A stretch of DNA of 64,000 nt, from positions 186,001 through 250,000 of the forward strand of contig JAGHQL010000006.1 of the NCBI GenBank assembly GCA_020080175.1. The letters are read 5' to 3'. The position numbers were made by a program, and so were the translations under genes. The stretch's first letter is position 1. Each line of letters opens with the position of its first letter. The notes below the pieces were generated by a model. The model did not search any database. It worked only from the letters and a program-made list of their open reading frames with translations, and had not been told where the DNA came from. This document shows, piece after piece, positions 32,801 to 44,669 of this stretch. Origin of the DNA: Glutinoglossum americanum (Eukaryota; Ascomycota; Geoglossomycetes; Geoglossales; Geoglossaceae).

Positions 32801-35800
32801 ATTTATTAGGATAGCTGGGTCGATATCGTCAAGCAGCCCCTTGGTGACTGCCACCTCCAATGCGGATTCTACGAACCCTCTGCCGATATCCAAGTGGAAG
32901 AGATCTCTATATCTCTTCCTCAATGTGTAGAAGCCAGCTAGCTCCTCTTTCATGTCGAACTCTTTGAAGAATGCCTCCTGATCATCTTCAGAGCCAAGAA
33001 GTCCTATAGCACGACTTCGGAGTCTGGAAGGGATTCTCCCCTGCTTGAGGAGAAGGTTACAGAGCCGGCTGAAGGTCCTGCTATCTTTGACACTGAGGTG
33101 ATGACAGTTCCTTTGGTATCCCGAACAGTGAGCGTGATCGCCTTTGTAATGGCAGGCTCGAGGTAACTTACAGAACAAGATATTCAACTAATTCATCGAA
33201 ACGGCCGCCTTGGCGTAAAGCGGCAGCAGCTTCGTTATGCTTGCCGATGAGATCAAAATGATTCGCTGCCTGCCTGAAAAAGCCAGCCTTCAGGAATAGA
33301 GGCGCCGATTTCTCGTACTTCCCTGCATCCGACCACAAAGCTATTTCTGTTAGCGGGTCGGCTAGCTCTCTTTGGGTGGTGACTTACTGGCGGCTTCTTC
33401 AAATCTGTTCAAAAGTTCAAGGCCCCCAGCAGCGCTGCCGATCAACCCAACTTGTTTAAACGCATCTACTGCAGCTTCGATGTTGCTTTCAAAACCTTCA
33501 TTGTCACCAGTTGCCTTACACCGACGTCCATTCTCCTCGAAGATATAGGCGTTTGCGATATGCTGACCCTTGATATCTCCAGCCTTTTTATAACAAAAGA
33601 GCGCCTGGTGCAAATTAGAACTTTCCTTAGGAGGCACGAATAGATATGGATTGCACCCACATCTTCGAAGCTTTTCTGCCGAATGAGCTGCTGACCCTTT
33701 AGGGACCATCGCGTGGGGTCGATGGATTCTCCAGATCGTAAACTTTTCACTTTTTCCGCAGCCTGGTTTACCAAGGTAAGCCTCATAAAGCAAGACCCTA
33801 ACAATGAGATATCTACATTCACATCACCTGGGTGGACGACATCTACCAACGGCCCCGGAATGCTCTGTGTAAAGATCCTAGTGGCCTCTAAAACGCCACT
33901 GCTTCTTTCACTTTCAATTAAGGAGAGCGTGATACGGGCTCTTGTAACCGCGACATAGAGATGCTAAATTAGTAGTTTTAGCTTCTCTCTGAGGCTGGGG
34001 TGGGTAGGGGAAGGAGGATTTGATTACCTTGAGCTCAGAGCATAGTACCTATTTTCGTTCGTTAGCCGGTGGACAATATGCGCCACAAGCAGGGTGGGGA
34101 GGCTCACGATGTGCTTCCTCGCATCAAAGACTGTGCCTCCAGTCAAACCAACGAGAGAGCCCAAGCACCTCAAACTTGACGGGCACGAACTTTCTGTAAA
34201 GAAATTATAAAGTAGCACGTCGTCGAATTCCATGCCCTTGCTCTGGAGTATAGTTAGGACTAATGCGATATCCCCAATCTTGGCCTGTAGATTCTTCTTA
34301 GCCTCTTCGTCCCGGACAAGGATGACCTGCTCTGCGCCGAAGTCTGCAATCCGTTCGTTTAGCTTCACTAAGCCCACCATCTGAGCCGAGAGAATCTGGG
34401 CGGTGAAACCGACTGCAAGAGGTTAGTGGGTCATGGCTCGACGCTGGGTCACTATTGGGAGTCTTGGAGGTATACCAAAGAGCGTAGGTCTCGGTCCGCT
34501 GAGTTGGCCAATTTCAGGCTCCAATCTATCGACCGTATCCGGAAACCCTTTTATAGGATGTTAATATGCTCACCATCAAGATCAAATCGCGAAAAGGTAA
34601 GGCTAACCTGTCGACAGCATCTTCATGATCAAGGAAGCCAGGGACAAAATCCCCTGATGAGAGCGGTAGTTCCTGGAAAGAGTGAATTGTATTGGCTTCG
34701 CGAGGCTAGCCTGGTTAGCCGCTTTGCTCGCGGAGGAAAAGTGGTCGTAAAAGAGGGCTTTTATGTCCGCGAAACGAAAGGTTGAGTCTTTGGAGATTGA
34801 CTGCGCAGTATCTCCAGCTAAAGGCATGCGAGTTTAGCTATATTCCTTGAAAGTTTCACAAGTTAGGACCCACCAAGGTGAAAACCACGCGCATCTTTTA
34901 CGACGCTAAGCAGCAGTTCAATGTCGAGGCATCGTTGATCTTGAACCTCTACAAAACCAACACGATATCAGTAATCATAAACGACGACATGTATCAAGTA
35001 CCTCACCGTCAACATAAACCTCGTCGAATGCAACGCCAAACCGCTCCCGAAGCCTTTCATCTCCCCGAATTGCCTGTAGAAGATTCACAACGCGATCGAT
35101 ATAATCCACATCCCCAAATCCCCTTTTGACTCCCTCATACGCCTCATAGAGGTTGTAAACACTAGTTCGCTCGGATTCTAATGTGAAAAAAGGTGCTTGA
35201 CGGTAGCCCCTAGACATATACTCCTGGCGGGATAGCGGTGATAGAGACTCTCGCGAGGACGCTGAGCCTTTGATCACACCCATTATTTCAGCAAAGACCA
35301 GTTCTATGGGCAGGCATCGCGTGCCAGGCAACTGCCCCCAGTAATCAACCTTGAATGTGTAGAAGTCAACGGTTTGGGGTTTCCGTTGGTATGCACGTGT
35401 CATCGTTTGCGGGGATTGTGGGTCGTTGACGAGTACCCTTGGGGAAGAAAAATCCTTCCTATTCGCCGTTCTGTTAATCACCGTTAGTGAGCATAGCCCC
35501 TCCCCTAAGGCTAAGTGACCTACTTCACCGTATTCTCCAATATTCGTAGAAACTGATCGAAGGTGCAAATGAGGGGAAAAACATCATCTCTCAAAGTCGA
35601 GATAGAATCTACCGCAAGGTCATCTTCAGTTTCAAGAAGAATATCATCAGGTGGCTGAGATCCATCTAGCTGTAGTGCTCTTGATGTTTGAGTTTCTATC
35701 AATCTCTTTGTGTATAGCCGTAGCTTCGCCGACAGAAAGGCTGACCGCGTAAGAAGAACCTGGGAGCAAGAACAAATTAATTTACCACAAAACAAAGCGT

Positions 35801-37879
35801 TTCTCAGAGACTATAATGCAGCTGCGGGTTTTGGACCACAAACCTGCCGCAATGGCTTCTCCCCGGGTATGGAATTTCTAGCTAAGTATTTGCTCAATAG
35901 CTTGTACACAAGACATGTCGTCTTTCCCGTGCCGCTTCTCCCTAATATCAGACTCGCAGAGCCAAAATGGCGGATAATCCCAACCTCTTCCTCTGAGATA
36001 TCGAAAGGGAATTCGGCCTCCAAATTGTTTGACAAGATCGAATTTATTACTGGTTCGGTGAGAGAATAGAATTTGTCTACAGGAATTTCGACGTCAGAAA
36101 ACACTTGGAGGACGGTGGAAAAGGAGACGAACTAGACATTTCGATGACTTCTTTGTCTGTCCTCCTAATATCCATCTGCGCCGCCGGCTCAGTCGTTGTG
36201 GCGGCCCCCGAACCCCTCGTAAATTTCGCAGGGATGTATTTTCCATCCGCATCTGTCAGTGGTCTGAATTTGCATTGCTGTATGAATTCATCGCTGTAGC
36301 ACCTCTGTAGGACAGCTACCCGGCTGATAGCCCGGGATACCTAATATCTAGGTTAGATCGCAAAGGAAGAGAGGGGAACAGTTTAATATCGCAATTCCGG
36401 GAAAAGTCGTACGAACCTCGTCATCTGTATCGACTTTCCAAACTAGATAACCGCCGGCGAGATGTGAGTATCCTCATTTAATTAATGCAAGGTGACATGC
36501 TAGGGGCAGATAACGTACCTCTGACTAGCTGCTGGACACATGAGGTAACCTCATCAAACCCTACTTCGATCTGCCAGAGAATATACAATTTCTTGGATGC
36601 CGATGCACGGAGCAAGTGAACCTTGAGTTGGCTCCGCTGGTGCTGGCTTCCTGCGAGATTGGACAGCCCCCTCCAGTTCCCAGATCCCATATCCCTAAGC
36701 TTCGCTTCGGCCAACCCGAAGGCACCTGTTTCCTTTCGTTAGAAAAAGGGAATATAAGGGTGGTAGAAACCAAGGATGAAAGAATGTGAAGGACTTCAAG
36801 GGCTGGGAGGCTAACTCACCATCACCTGATGCCCTAAGCCTCCTCAGATCCTTGAGCGCGGTTGCCGACAAGGAAACCTTCCAGACTCCGATCCGCTTCT
36901 CGTGGAGGCCGACTCTCGGCTGTTCCATCGGATGCGGACCTTGTTCTTTCGGAGGTATCTGCGATGCCTCGGAGAGGCGACTTGCGGCATCGTAGCACGG
37001 TTTGCAAGGGTAGGTCTCAATCACCGTGAGTAGTATAGAGAGGGTCTCATCTTTTTCCAGCGATTCGATCAGGGTACGGAGTGCACGTTTAGAGGTCGGC
37101 ACGGCCTTGCCAAATGCTCTCACTGCATCTGCGATATTTGGGGGGATATCGAAAACACGCTCAGGCTGCACCCGCGGCCGACGCGCCCTGTTGTTCTTTT
37201 TGTCACCCTCTGCCAACTGCCTCATGCCCGCAAGCAGCGGTAGATCATTCGACCTGGACGCTCGCCCCTCTTGGCCAGATTGTCCCATCACTCCCACCAG
37301 TGTCGCCTTCAGCGCGACCAGCGACCTCCACCGTGCCGTTTGATCGGCCACCCCATGGTCGCATCTGTCGCATAGTGCAACGATCCTATCGGTCCACTCC
37401 TCTAGTGAATGCAGGTCCCTGATCGTTGTGGCGAAGGTAGAAGACCAGTCTTGAAGACGCAGGCCGCCGGCCTGGTCTGACACTAGCTTTTCGAGGATGC
37501 TGGGTGTATCTGCCAACACGGTTGCGAATGTACTTAGGATAGGAGGAGGGGCGATGCGGAGGGCCGAGACTAAGAGCTTAATCAGTGCGTCGCTATCTAA
37601 CTCTTTCCACTCTTTCATTATTGGCAAGATGAGCTCAAGCCATAATTCTGTCGCCACTCTAACGTCTGCCGGTCTAACAACATCGAGGAATTCGGCGAGG
37701 CGGGCGGCACGGGCACTAAAATCGATAAGGAACTGGTCCTTCCTATCGACATCGCGCATTAAGGTAGAGATCTGCCCGATATCCGAAGAAACGCATTCAT
37801 AGAGAGTTACCCTTTGGGCACGACCCGAGGGTTTATTACTGAAGACGAACTGGAGGAAGAGATCCGGCGGCCCGGGCAT
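29894..37879 (-). CDS. Large UvrD-like (TRANK1-like) SF1 helicase, multi-exon
   Basis: Consecutive exon-sized ORFs across 8 kb form one protein of roughly 2,000 or more residues. Helicase motifs occur in order. Walker A is GRSGTGKTT (35916-35942). Motif II DEVQD is split by the 58-bp intron 34949-35006. Motif III is AGDTAQSI, also created by splicing (near 34816). Then come NYRSHQGIL (about 34670), LQSKGMEFDDVLLYNFF (about 34220) and YVAVTRARITL (about 33950). Helical TPR-like repeats follow (QALFCYKKAGDIKGQHIANA and similar). The end contains an IQ-like helix (RIQRFWRRYSPHL) and a coiled coil. Other checked introns are 36726-36829 and 30728-30795. Fungal members are annotated UvrD-like or TPR/ankyrin-containing protein 1; the role is unknown, with nucleic-acid translocation inferred. 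The frame appears open throughout, but I did not fix every exon edge. Confidence 0.82.
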
Positions 37880-40158
37880 CGTTGACTGCTAGGGACAAGT
37901 GTATGATCGTTAGGGGTGGAGGTGCGCTGCGACGTGTTTACCTTGTTGCCGTCGCGTGGGCGATTTGTGTTGTTAGCTTCACCGCACGCGACGCAGAAAG
38001 CGGTGACCTTTCTGCTTACCTTTTAGGAGGAGGCACTTCAACTTTTCGCGGCGCCTCACTTTGCGTCAGCACCGAAGAAAGAGGCTCCAGAACCCTAGAA
38101 TCTCTGAGCGAGATATCTCCTCAAATTAGGGATCGCCAACCCCACCGATAACGACAAACACACCAGAGGGGAAATGACTGGTTTCGCCGCTGCGCATTCC
38201 CGGCCTCGCTCGGAATAGCCTAATCAAGCAATACTCACAAAGAAGACGCCAAACAGCATTCAGCGGTGTGCCAGCGACCGTGTATTAAACAAGTTTCTCA
38301 GGATGGAGAGTAGGGAGGTGGGGAAGGCGAGCGGGGATGCGCATTTTGTGCAACGTGAGATGGGAGACCCAACCACTGGAGGATATTTGCATAGCCGCAT
38401 AATCAGGTTTCGCGTTTGTCGTGGCTTGTGGTTAGTGGCTACATAACTCTAGAGCTTTCTGCCCAACCAGAATGTCGAATTCCCATCTCTCATCATGCCG
38501 TTTACACTCAAAGGGGCGTGATTCCCAGGGGGGTTGGGACGAACCAGTGTCAATCTCTCAACTATGCCGGTGTCTCAATCAAGCACAGGCGGCACCTCCC
38601 TTGAAGCTATCTCCTATCGCCCAACCCACCAGGTCATCTACTACACTAGTGCAGCTGCACGATACCTCAATGCCCGCATGAAGCAACAACCCCCGGCACT
38701 TCCATACCAGTAAGAAATGGCAAACGAAAGCTAGAGTCGCTTTGTTGCCTCAGCCGGTGTCCTAAAGGGGCTAGCACCCCCTCCCTCCTAATAGCCGCTC
38801 AGGGCCCACCTCTGCCGGGAACCGAGACCCTTCCGCTCCTCCCGCCCGTTCCTCACCACGACTAGACTAGGCTACCTAGTCAACACTCACTCAGATCTTA
38901 CCCTGCATCGCGTTGTAATCTAATGCGGCTACTGCCCCCTATTACCTCCGTCGGGGTGAAACCCTGGCTATATCCGCTCTAGGACCGGGTTAGAGTAAAT
39001 TTACAACAGATAGCCAAACCTGACCCGCGAATCCCGTTTACGATACATCCAAGAAACCCGGTTAATGGCCCGCACCCTGTCCTTCCGAGAATAGCAGCCC
39101 AAGTTATTCAGCCATACCCTTGCTAAATGTCACCGGATCTAGTTCCTCGCATTCCAGTTACCGGGGAGCACTACAATGACGGCTAAATTCCCAAGCAGAT
39201 ACACCAACAACGTAGGTGTGTTCTGTAGATCCGTAGAACGCCCGCAAAGCCATTGAATCGCAAATATTGAAGGGCCTATCTACGACAAACTAAGGGCCAC
39301 TAGAGGCGTCCAGGAGGTCACGCCAGGAACAGCACGCATCCCATATCCACTCACGCCAGATTTGTTCAGCAGCTTCCCACTAACCTTCCCGGGTATCTAG
39401 CCGAGAATTTATTCGGCGTCCATAGCGTTCTCCGCTATCTACATCTACGCGGATCGTAAAAGTATCGAACCAAGCTCCGCTCCAACGCGCGGGCGAGCCG
39501 CTACCGGGGCTCGAGATAGTGTAGCTATATGCTGGGGTACCGCCCCGGTAAGATTCTAGGTGTTTACCCCTTTCCTATGAGCCAGCCTATGAGCATATAG
39601 ATCGGGCTTCACCCTCGCCCATCACTCTTCATCTCTTCATGCCTCCAATACCGTAATCCTAGCCGGCTAGGCTGGGCAGCTCCTCCCACATGCAGCTAGC
39701 CCTTTGTCGTCACGGATACGCTCGGATTCCCATATACAAGTGCTGAACCGAGACACCTTCCAGCTACAGCCCGCAGGAAGATCCCATCACCAATGCAACA
39801 ACAGTACAAGCACAGAACTAACCTATAAGTCTTAGAAAGCGTTTCTAGTTGTTATGTATAAGTGGTTGCATCACTAGGTAGATACCGATACCGATGGTTG
39901 ATGTCACGTGATGTAGATTACCTGTAGGCAGGGGTTTTGTGTTCCAAGGGTGCCACGAGGGCCTTGAGATATCCGCCGCATACTCGATTCGATTCGCCAT
40001 TGTACTGGTGTTGAGACCTCCGTTGTAGCAGAAATACGAAAATGTCCCCGTTCCCGGTGAGCACCCATCAGAATTAGAAAATGCGAACAATTGATGTTTA
40101 GGGGTTTGTGCACATAGTGTGTGTCATGTCCGTGCTTGCACAATTCCCCTAAATCGGT
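37880..40158. other. Gene-free stretch
   Basis: About 2.3 kb upstream of the helicase gene. Short ORFs only, without domains. No terminal repeats or tandem arrays were noticed. Confidence 0.4.
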
Positions 40159-41788
40159 CTAGGCACCCAGGGCTTGGGACCGCCCCCCAAGGCGTAAACC
40201 GAATAGCCTACTGCTGCCCTTCAAGATGGCCATGGAGCTATCCGCGAATCGTCTGACCTCACTCGTGCCTGGCGTAGCGTCCCTGAATACCTCCAATACC
40301 GCAAAAAAGACATTAGATCCCGGCCAACCACAGGGCGCGAATATCCCGCCCACCCCCAAACGGCCAAAAGGAAGATACAAAACGAAGCTCCAAATGCAAG
40401 CAGCAGGAAGACCATAAAAAAAGTGCTGCCAAATTTTACGGGGAATTGCCCGACATGGAGATTGGGGATAACGAAGTTGGTATTGAAGAAGAGTCGGTAA
40501 ATAACGTAGGGGCTGAGAAATGAGTCGACGTTTTAAACCCACTACTAAGGTGGGTATGAGGGAGGGCACTGACCGCTGCAGGAAGAGCGCTTAGTACAAG
40601 AAAAACCAAGGGCAGTATCCTGAGCGACGAGAGGAGGGCGCCGCACTTTACCGCTAAAAGGTTCCAGCAGTGAAGAGAATAGATACGAGAGCAAAGTAGT
40701 CCTAGCCGTTCAGCAAACCATGATAAACGCCAGTTCCGAGATTAGCCTTCGGGTGGAGAAATAGCGAGAAATGTTGCCAATGCAGTAGAGTAGAATACTT
40801 AGCTCCGAGGCCACGGAACACAGAATCGAGGCGCAGGTTGATGGATAACACCAAGTAGGTTTTTGTAAAGAGATACTAGCAAACCTTGGTTTAGGGGTTG
40901 GACCATCTGGAGGGGGCTTTTCACCGGGATGGAATTCGCTCTCGGACACGTAACCTTTGCCAATTTGATGGAAGCGTATTGCAACCTTGGGCGGATCCCC
41001 AGAGGAACGAAGCATGCCCAGAGGGTCCCTGAGCGACTCGGGAATCGGAGGGAGCAGGATGATCGCGAGCACCTCCAGCATTATGCCGATTCCCATAACC
41101 CACCGCCCGCGCGCTTCGTCCCTACGGCCACTCCCGGCCCAACATAACGCTATCCCCATACACAGCCTTAACCCTAATAGTTGCGAGTATCGCCACTAAA
41201 TACCCAAATGGCCACGCGGAATATAGGGCATAAACCTATCCCTCATTCGCGACTGCAGCCCCAAGGCAAGCCCAGCCGTGATCACAGCACTAAGCAGACA
41301 TGTCCCGCCGATCCCAATGCCCACGATCAACTGCCAGACGACCAGCCAGTTGGTGAGTAAGGCGGGATTTGCAAGTCTAGCGGAGAATACCGCCCAAAAT
41401 TGCAGCAAGTGAGAAAACCAGTAGCCCCACCTCATACTCTCTTCGACACCCGTAAGCATCCTCTAAGATACCGAAGCTAATGTATCCGGCGACCGCACGG
41501 CGGAGATCGAGGTGCGCATGACTATATCGAGGCGCGAGGGCAGCCCACCGCAGACATATGCGATCATTGGGATGGCCACGTTAAAGGCAAATACCTATGC
41601 CTAAGATAGATCCGAGCTAGGGACGGTAGCTGATATTCAATTAGAAAGACGCATGTTATATGCCACTGTAAGAGCATGTTATATGCCTCTGTAAGAGCAC
41701 CGCACAAGCCAAAACCTACTTCCAGCTGAGGGACAATACCGTTGCCCCACCAAAGGCAGCCCCATTCTTGAAGGGTAATATAGGGCAA
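40159..41788 (-). pseudogene. Decayed PHO84-like phosphate transporter (MFS)
   Basis: Scattered minus-strand frames, read from 41788 downward, follow the order of a phosphate:H+ symporter. VGFGLCGALTEAYNM corresponds to the first helix. FNVAIPMIAYVCGGLPSRLD (about 41560-41500) comes next. The best motif is VVWQLIVGIGIGGTCLLSAV (41196-41459 frame), where the family has VGIGGDYPLSAVI. LEVLAIILLPPIPESLRD (41159-40710 frame) follows. Hydrophobic segments near 40415-40220 may be late helices. The pieces lie in different frames with several stops, and the conserved Asp of the signature is lost, so the gene is dead. A 23-bp tandem duplication (41652-41697) lies inside the first segment. The family call rests mainly on the signature segment and the order of fragments. 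Confidence 0.5.
41652..41697 (+). repeat. 23-bp tandem duplication
   Basis: Two adjacent copies of a 23-bp unit starting CATGTTATATGCC and ending CTGTAAGAG, differing at one position, inside the decayed transporter gene. Confidence 0.85.
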
Positions 41789-43442
41789 TCAGTTAGGCAA
41801 GGCCATCATCTAAAAGCCATTGTGCTTACCGATTTGTGCGGTCGAACTCATCGGTGAGACAGCTTGCCCTTTTCCATTAGCGCGGCCAAGCCAGAGTAGC
41901 TTTTTCTAACGAGTTCTCAAGCAGTAGCAAGGGTAATAAGGTGTCCCATGCGCCAGCTATTCATAGGCTATAACTAAGGAGAATGAGAAAGCTGAGACGC
42001 GTCGCTCTCGGAGCAAGGGAACTCGATTGATAGTTAGATAAGGGAGATGATGCTCGCTTCCCAATGGAGAGGCGCAGCAAGCTTCTTGGCGGCGAGACGT
42101 ATAGGTTACGTAATTGAGCTTTGCGACAAACCCACGTGAAACCCCAAAAGCGCTATAAGTCTACGTGGCAAAATATGTAATAGACCGGGTCGGAATGGCA
42201 ATGGATTGGGTACGGGGGTGGGGGGATAGCACCAGGACTGTGAAAACCGGCTTCACTAACTGTTCTACCGCACCCCGCAGTAGAGCACCGCTGGGGGCCA
42301 TTAGATGTGGACGGAGGTGGCTTAGAATAGATGCCTTAGTGCATAGTGGCCTACATCAGCATCGATCCGGGCCTCATTGCGTACTCGTTGCTCCTATAAA
42401 CTTCGTTGTGGCTTCTCGCCGGCTCTCGAAAAGTGTCGGGCCGGATCGGATCGGGTGGGCCAACCCGACACGACCCGCACCCATATCGTCAACCTGGTTC
42501 AACCTTCAACCTTCACCTGTCAGAGCCAAGGGTATCCTTTTTGGTAACCAATTACCTCCCCTTGCGGACGCCGGGTAAGTACAGGATAGACATCTCAAGA
42601 TAAGATGAACGCAGGACCTTGAAGGCAACCACCAGGGTGATCGGTCCACAACTTTAGTGGGTGCGATAGCGACGAAAACCTATGCTACCCAAACGGCAAG
42701 CAAGCCACGCCGGGTACCATGGATTTTCGGGCGCAGTGGCGTGGTCGCAATCCAGTCGGCTAAAAGAGAGAGATGATGCAACCTCGAGAGTGACCGGGGT
42801 GGTCTGGAGCAGAACTTCCAGTTACTTTATTATCTATCGTAAGTTTTATAGCCAAGGATAGCAGCCGGCTCGACCCCTAAACAACCCTAGACAACCCTAA
42901 ACAACCGACCCAACTCAGCCTAAACTCACATCCCAACACGGCGGACACAGAGCAGAACAAGCTAGTCTAGTCGAGGCGCTGTAAGGTTGGGTACAGGCCC
43001 GAGGATCGGGTAGTGGAGCAGGAGGCTGCGGATCAGCACGCAAAACGCAAAGGTACATGTAGTCTACGAATGAGTCACCGGCCCACTCACCAAAGAACTC
43101 GCCTCCGGGGCTCCATCTCGAAACACACGACCACCTCGAGCCAGCCACGCCTCTCAAGCCCCATCCCGCGAGCCGAGAACGCGCGAAGCCAGTCAGCCAC
43201 GACGGCCTGCCGACTCGACGCGACGTTCCAGATATATAGTCTGATGTTTCTAGGCACCGCGGGCGATTGAGATTATGTCAGGGAGCTGTTCGCCCTAGAT
43301 TTCGGATCTGCAGCCAAGACCATCAGAAGACCCAGGCGAGGCTGAGAGGCCGCGCCAGCCAATCAAGCGCCGTTCGCCCACCCACCCGTCTCCCACACAC
43401 GGGTGCAGGAACCACGTGCCGCGCTATTTATTTTCCTCGGTC
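41789..43442. other. Gene-free stretch
   Basis: No gene was recognised. Near 42875-42905 there is a short run of CCCTA(A/G)ACAA words. The last 200 bp form the upstream region of the Gly/Tyr-rich gene. Confidence 0.4.
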
Positions 43443-43448
43443 TATAAA
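43443..43448 (+). promoter_or_regulatory. TATA box of Gly/Arg/Tyr-rich gene
   Basis: TATAAA in CGGTCTATAAAGTGGCGG, about 240 bp upstream of the start codon, followed by a C/T-rich leader. This implies a 5' untranslated region of roughly 200 bp. Confidence 0.5.
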
Positions 43449-43687
43449 GTGGCGGGGTTTCCCTTTCGCCTCGTTCTTAGGCTGAAAATTTCATCGAAAC
43501 GTCAACTCTCTCTCCGAAGCCATTTGAACGTCCTCGCAACCCGCATCTGGGCAACGACAACGTCCTGATTTCTGGCGAATCCGGATAAACTCGTGCGTCT
43601 GCGGCCCTCGGCGTGCGTGTTTTGCGACTCGGTTTCAGTTAGCCGACCGACAATCTCTCAGCTGGAGGCTCGTGCCCAACCGCCACG

Positions 43688-44669
43688 ATGACTAGTGGAA
43701 GCCGGGGAGGCTACGGCTACCCTTACGACAGCAGTTACCGGACAGGTCCCGAAGCTGGCAGGGGTCGCGGTGGGTACAACGATACGGCGAGATACGGCGC
43801 TGCTCCGCGACCGCCAGGCGATCGGTGTAGGTTGAACTTGCACACGCTCCCCCTTTGCGTCAAAAGCCTTCCCATAGAAGCTACGCCTGCTAACCAACCC
43901 CTTGGGTAGACGTCCCAGACTACAGCTCCAGCGGCGGCGGCTACGACCAGTACGGCAGGGGCAGCAGGGACGGCAGAGACGGCAGGGACGGCAGAGACGG
44001 CAGGGACTACGCTTACGACTCTGCGCCCCCTCCCAGGGATCCACGCGATGCACGCCCTACATACCCTCCATACGGTTCGCTAGCGGACCGGCCACATGAT
44101 AGCAGATGTGGGTTAACCCATATGTATTCTTTCACTTACTATCTCGCATAAAATGATCGCTCCACGGACATCGCACGTCTCCTAACGCGCTTATCACATA
44201 CAGATGCCCCGGGACCAGGATATGGCCGTGGAGGTGGCAGTGGATATGATCCCCGGTACGATGCCCCTTACAGCTCCTACGCCCCTCCGGATTCGGGTAG
44301 ATATGGGCCAGATATGGGATACGGCCGCGGTGGACCTCCCCCTACTGGTCTACCGCTTCCGGGGGATGGAAGATGTAGGTTACCCACGCAACCCCTACCG
44401 GAGCTACAATCCAACCTTGCCAAAAGAACCACAACTAACAGCAAACCCCAGACCCCACATACCCTCCAGCCCCCCGCCCCGGCGGCCCCCCAGACCCGCG
44501 CCTCCCCCCGGACCCCCGCGACCCGCGACTCCCCCCAGGCTACTACCCCCCGCGCGACGCCTACCCACCAGACCCACGAGGAGGAGGCGGCGGCGGCAGC
44601 AGCGGCGGAGGAGGCGCCTACCCGCCGGGCAACGGCCGCGCGGGCTACACCGGGCCGGGGCCATACTAG
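43688..44669 (+). CDS. Gly/Arg/Tyr/Pro-rich low-complexity protein, four exons
   Basis: Exons 43688-43826, 43910-44107, 44204-44374 and 44452-44669 give 241 residues, ending GYTGPGPY. The introns are 83, 96 and 77 bp with clear CTAAC branch sites. All three are phase 1 and split a tyrosine codon that follows an arginine (GDR|Y, DSR|Y, DGR|Y). Their donors are nearly alike (GTAGGTTGA, GTGGGTTAA, GTAGGTTAC). The protein is almost entirely disordered: RGGYGYPYDSS, GRGRGGYNDT, a GRD tandem repeat, YGRGGGSGYDPRYD and a proline/glycine-rich tail. Tyr-, Arg- and Gly-rich composition is typical of RNA-binding or condensate-forming proteins, but no folded RNA-binding domain is present and the role is unknown. 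Unspliced reading gives long misleading ORFs. The start has a good context (CCGCCACGATGA). Confidence 0.8.
43970..44012 (+). repeat. In-frame 9-bp tandem repeat (Gly-Arg-Asp)
   Basis: About five copies of GGCAG(A/G)GAC inside exon 2 encode Gly-Arg-Asp repeats. The copies are nearly identical, so their number may vary between strains. Confidence 0.8.
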
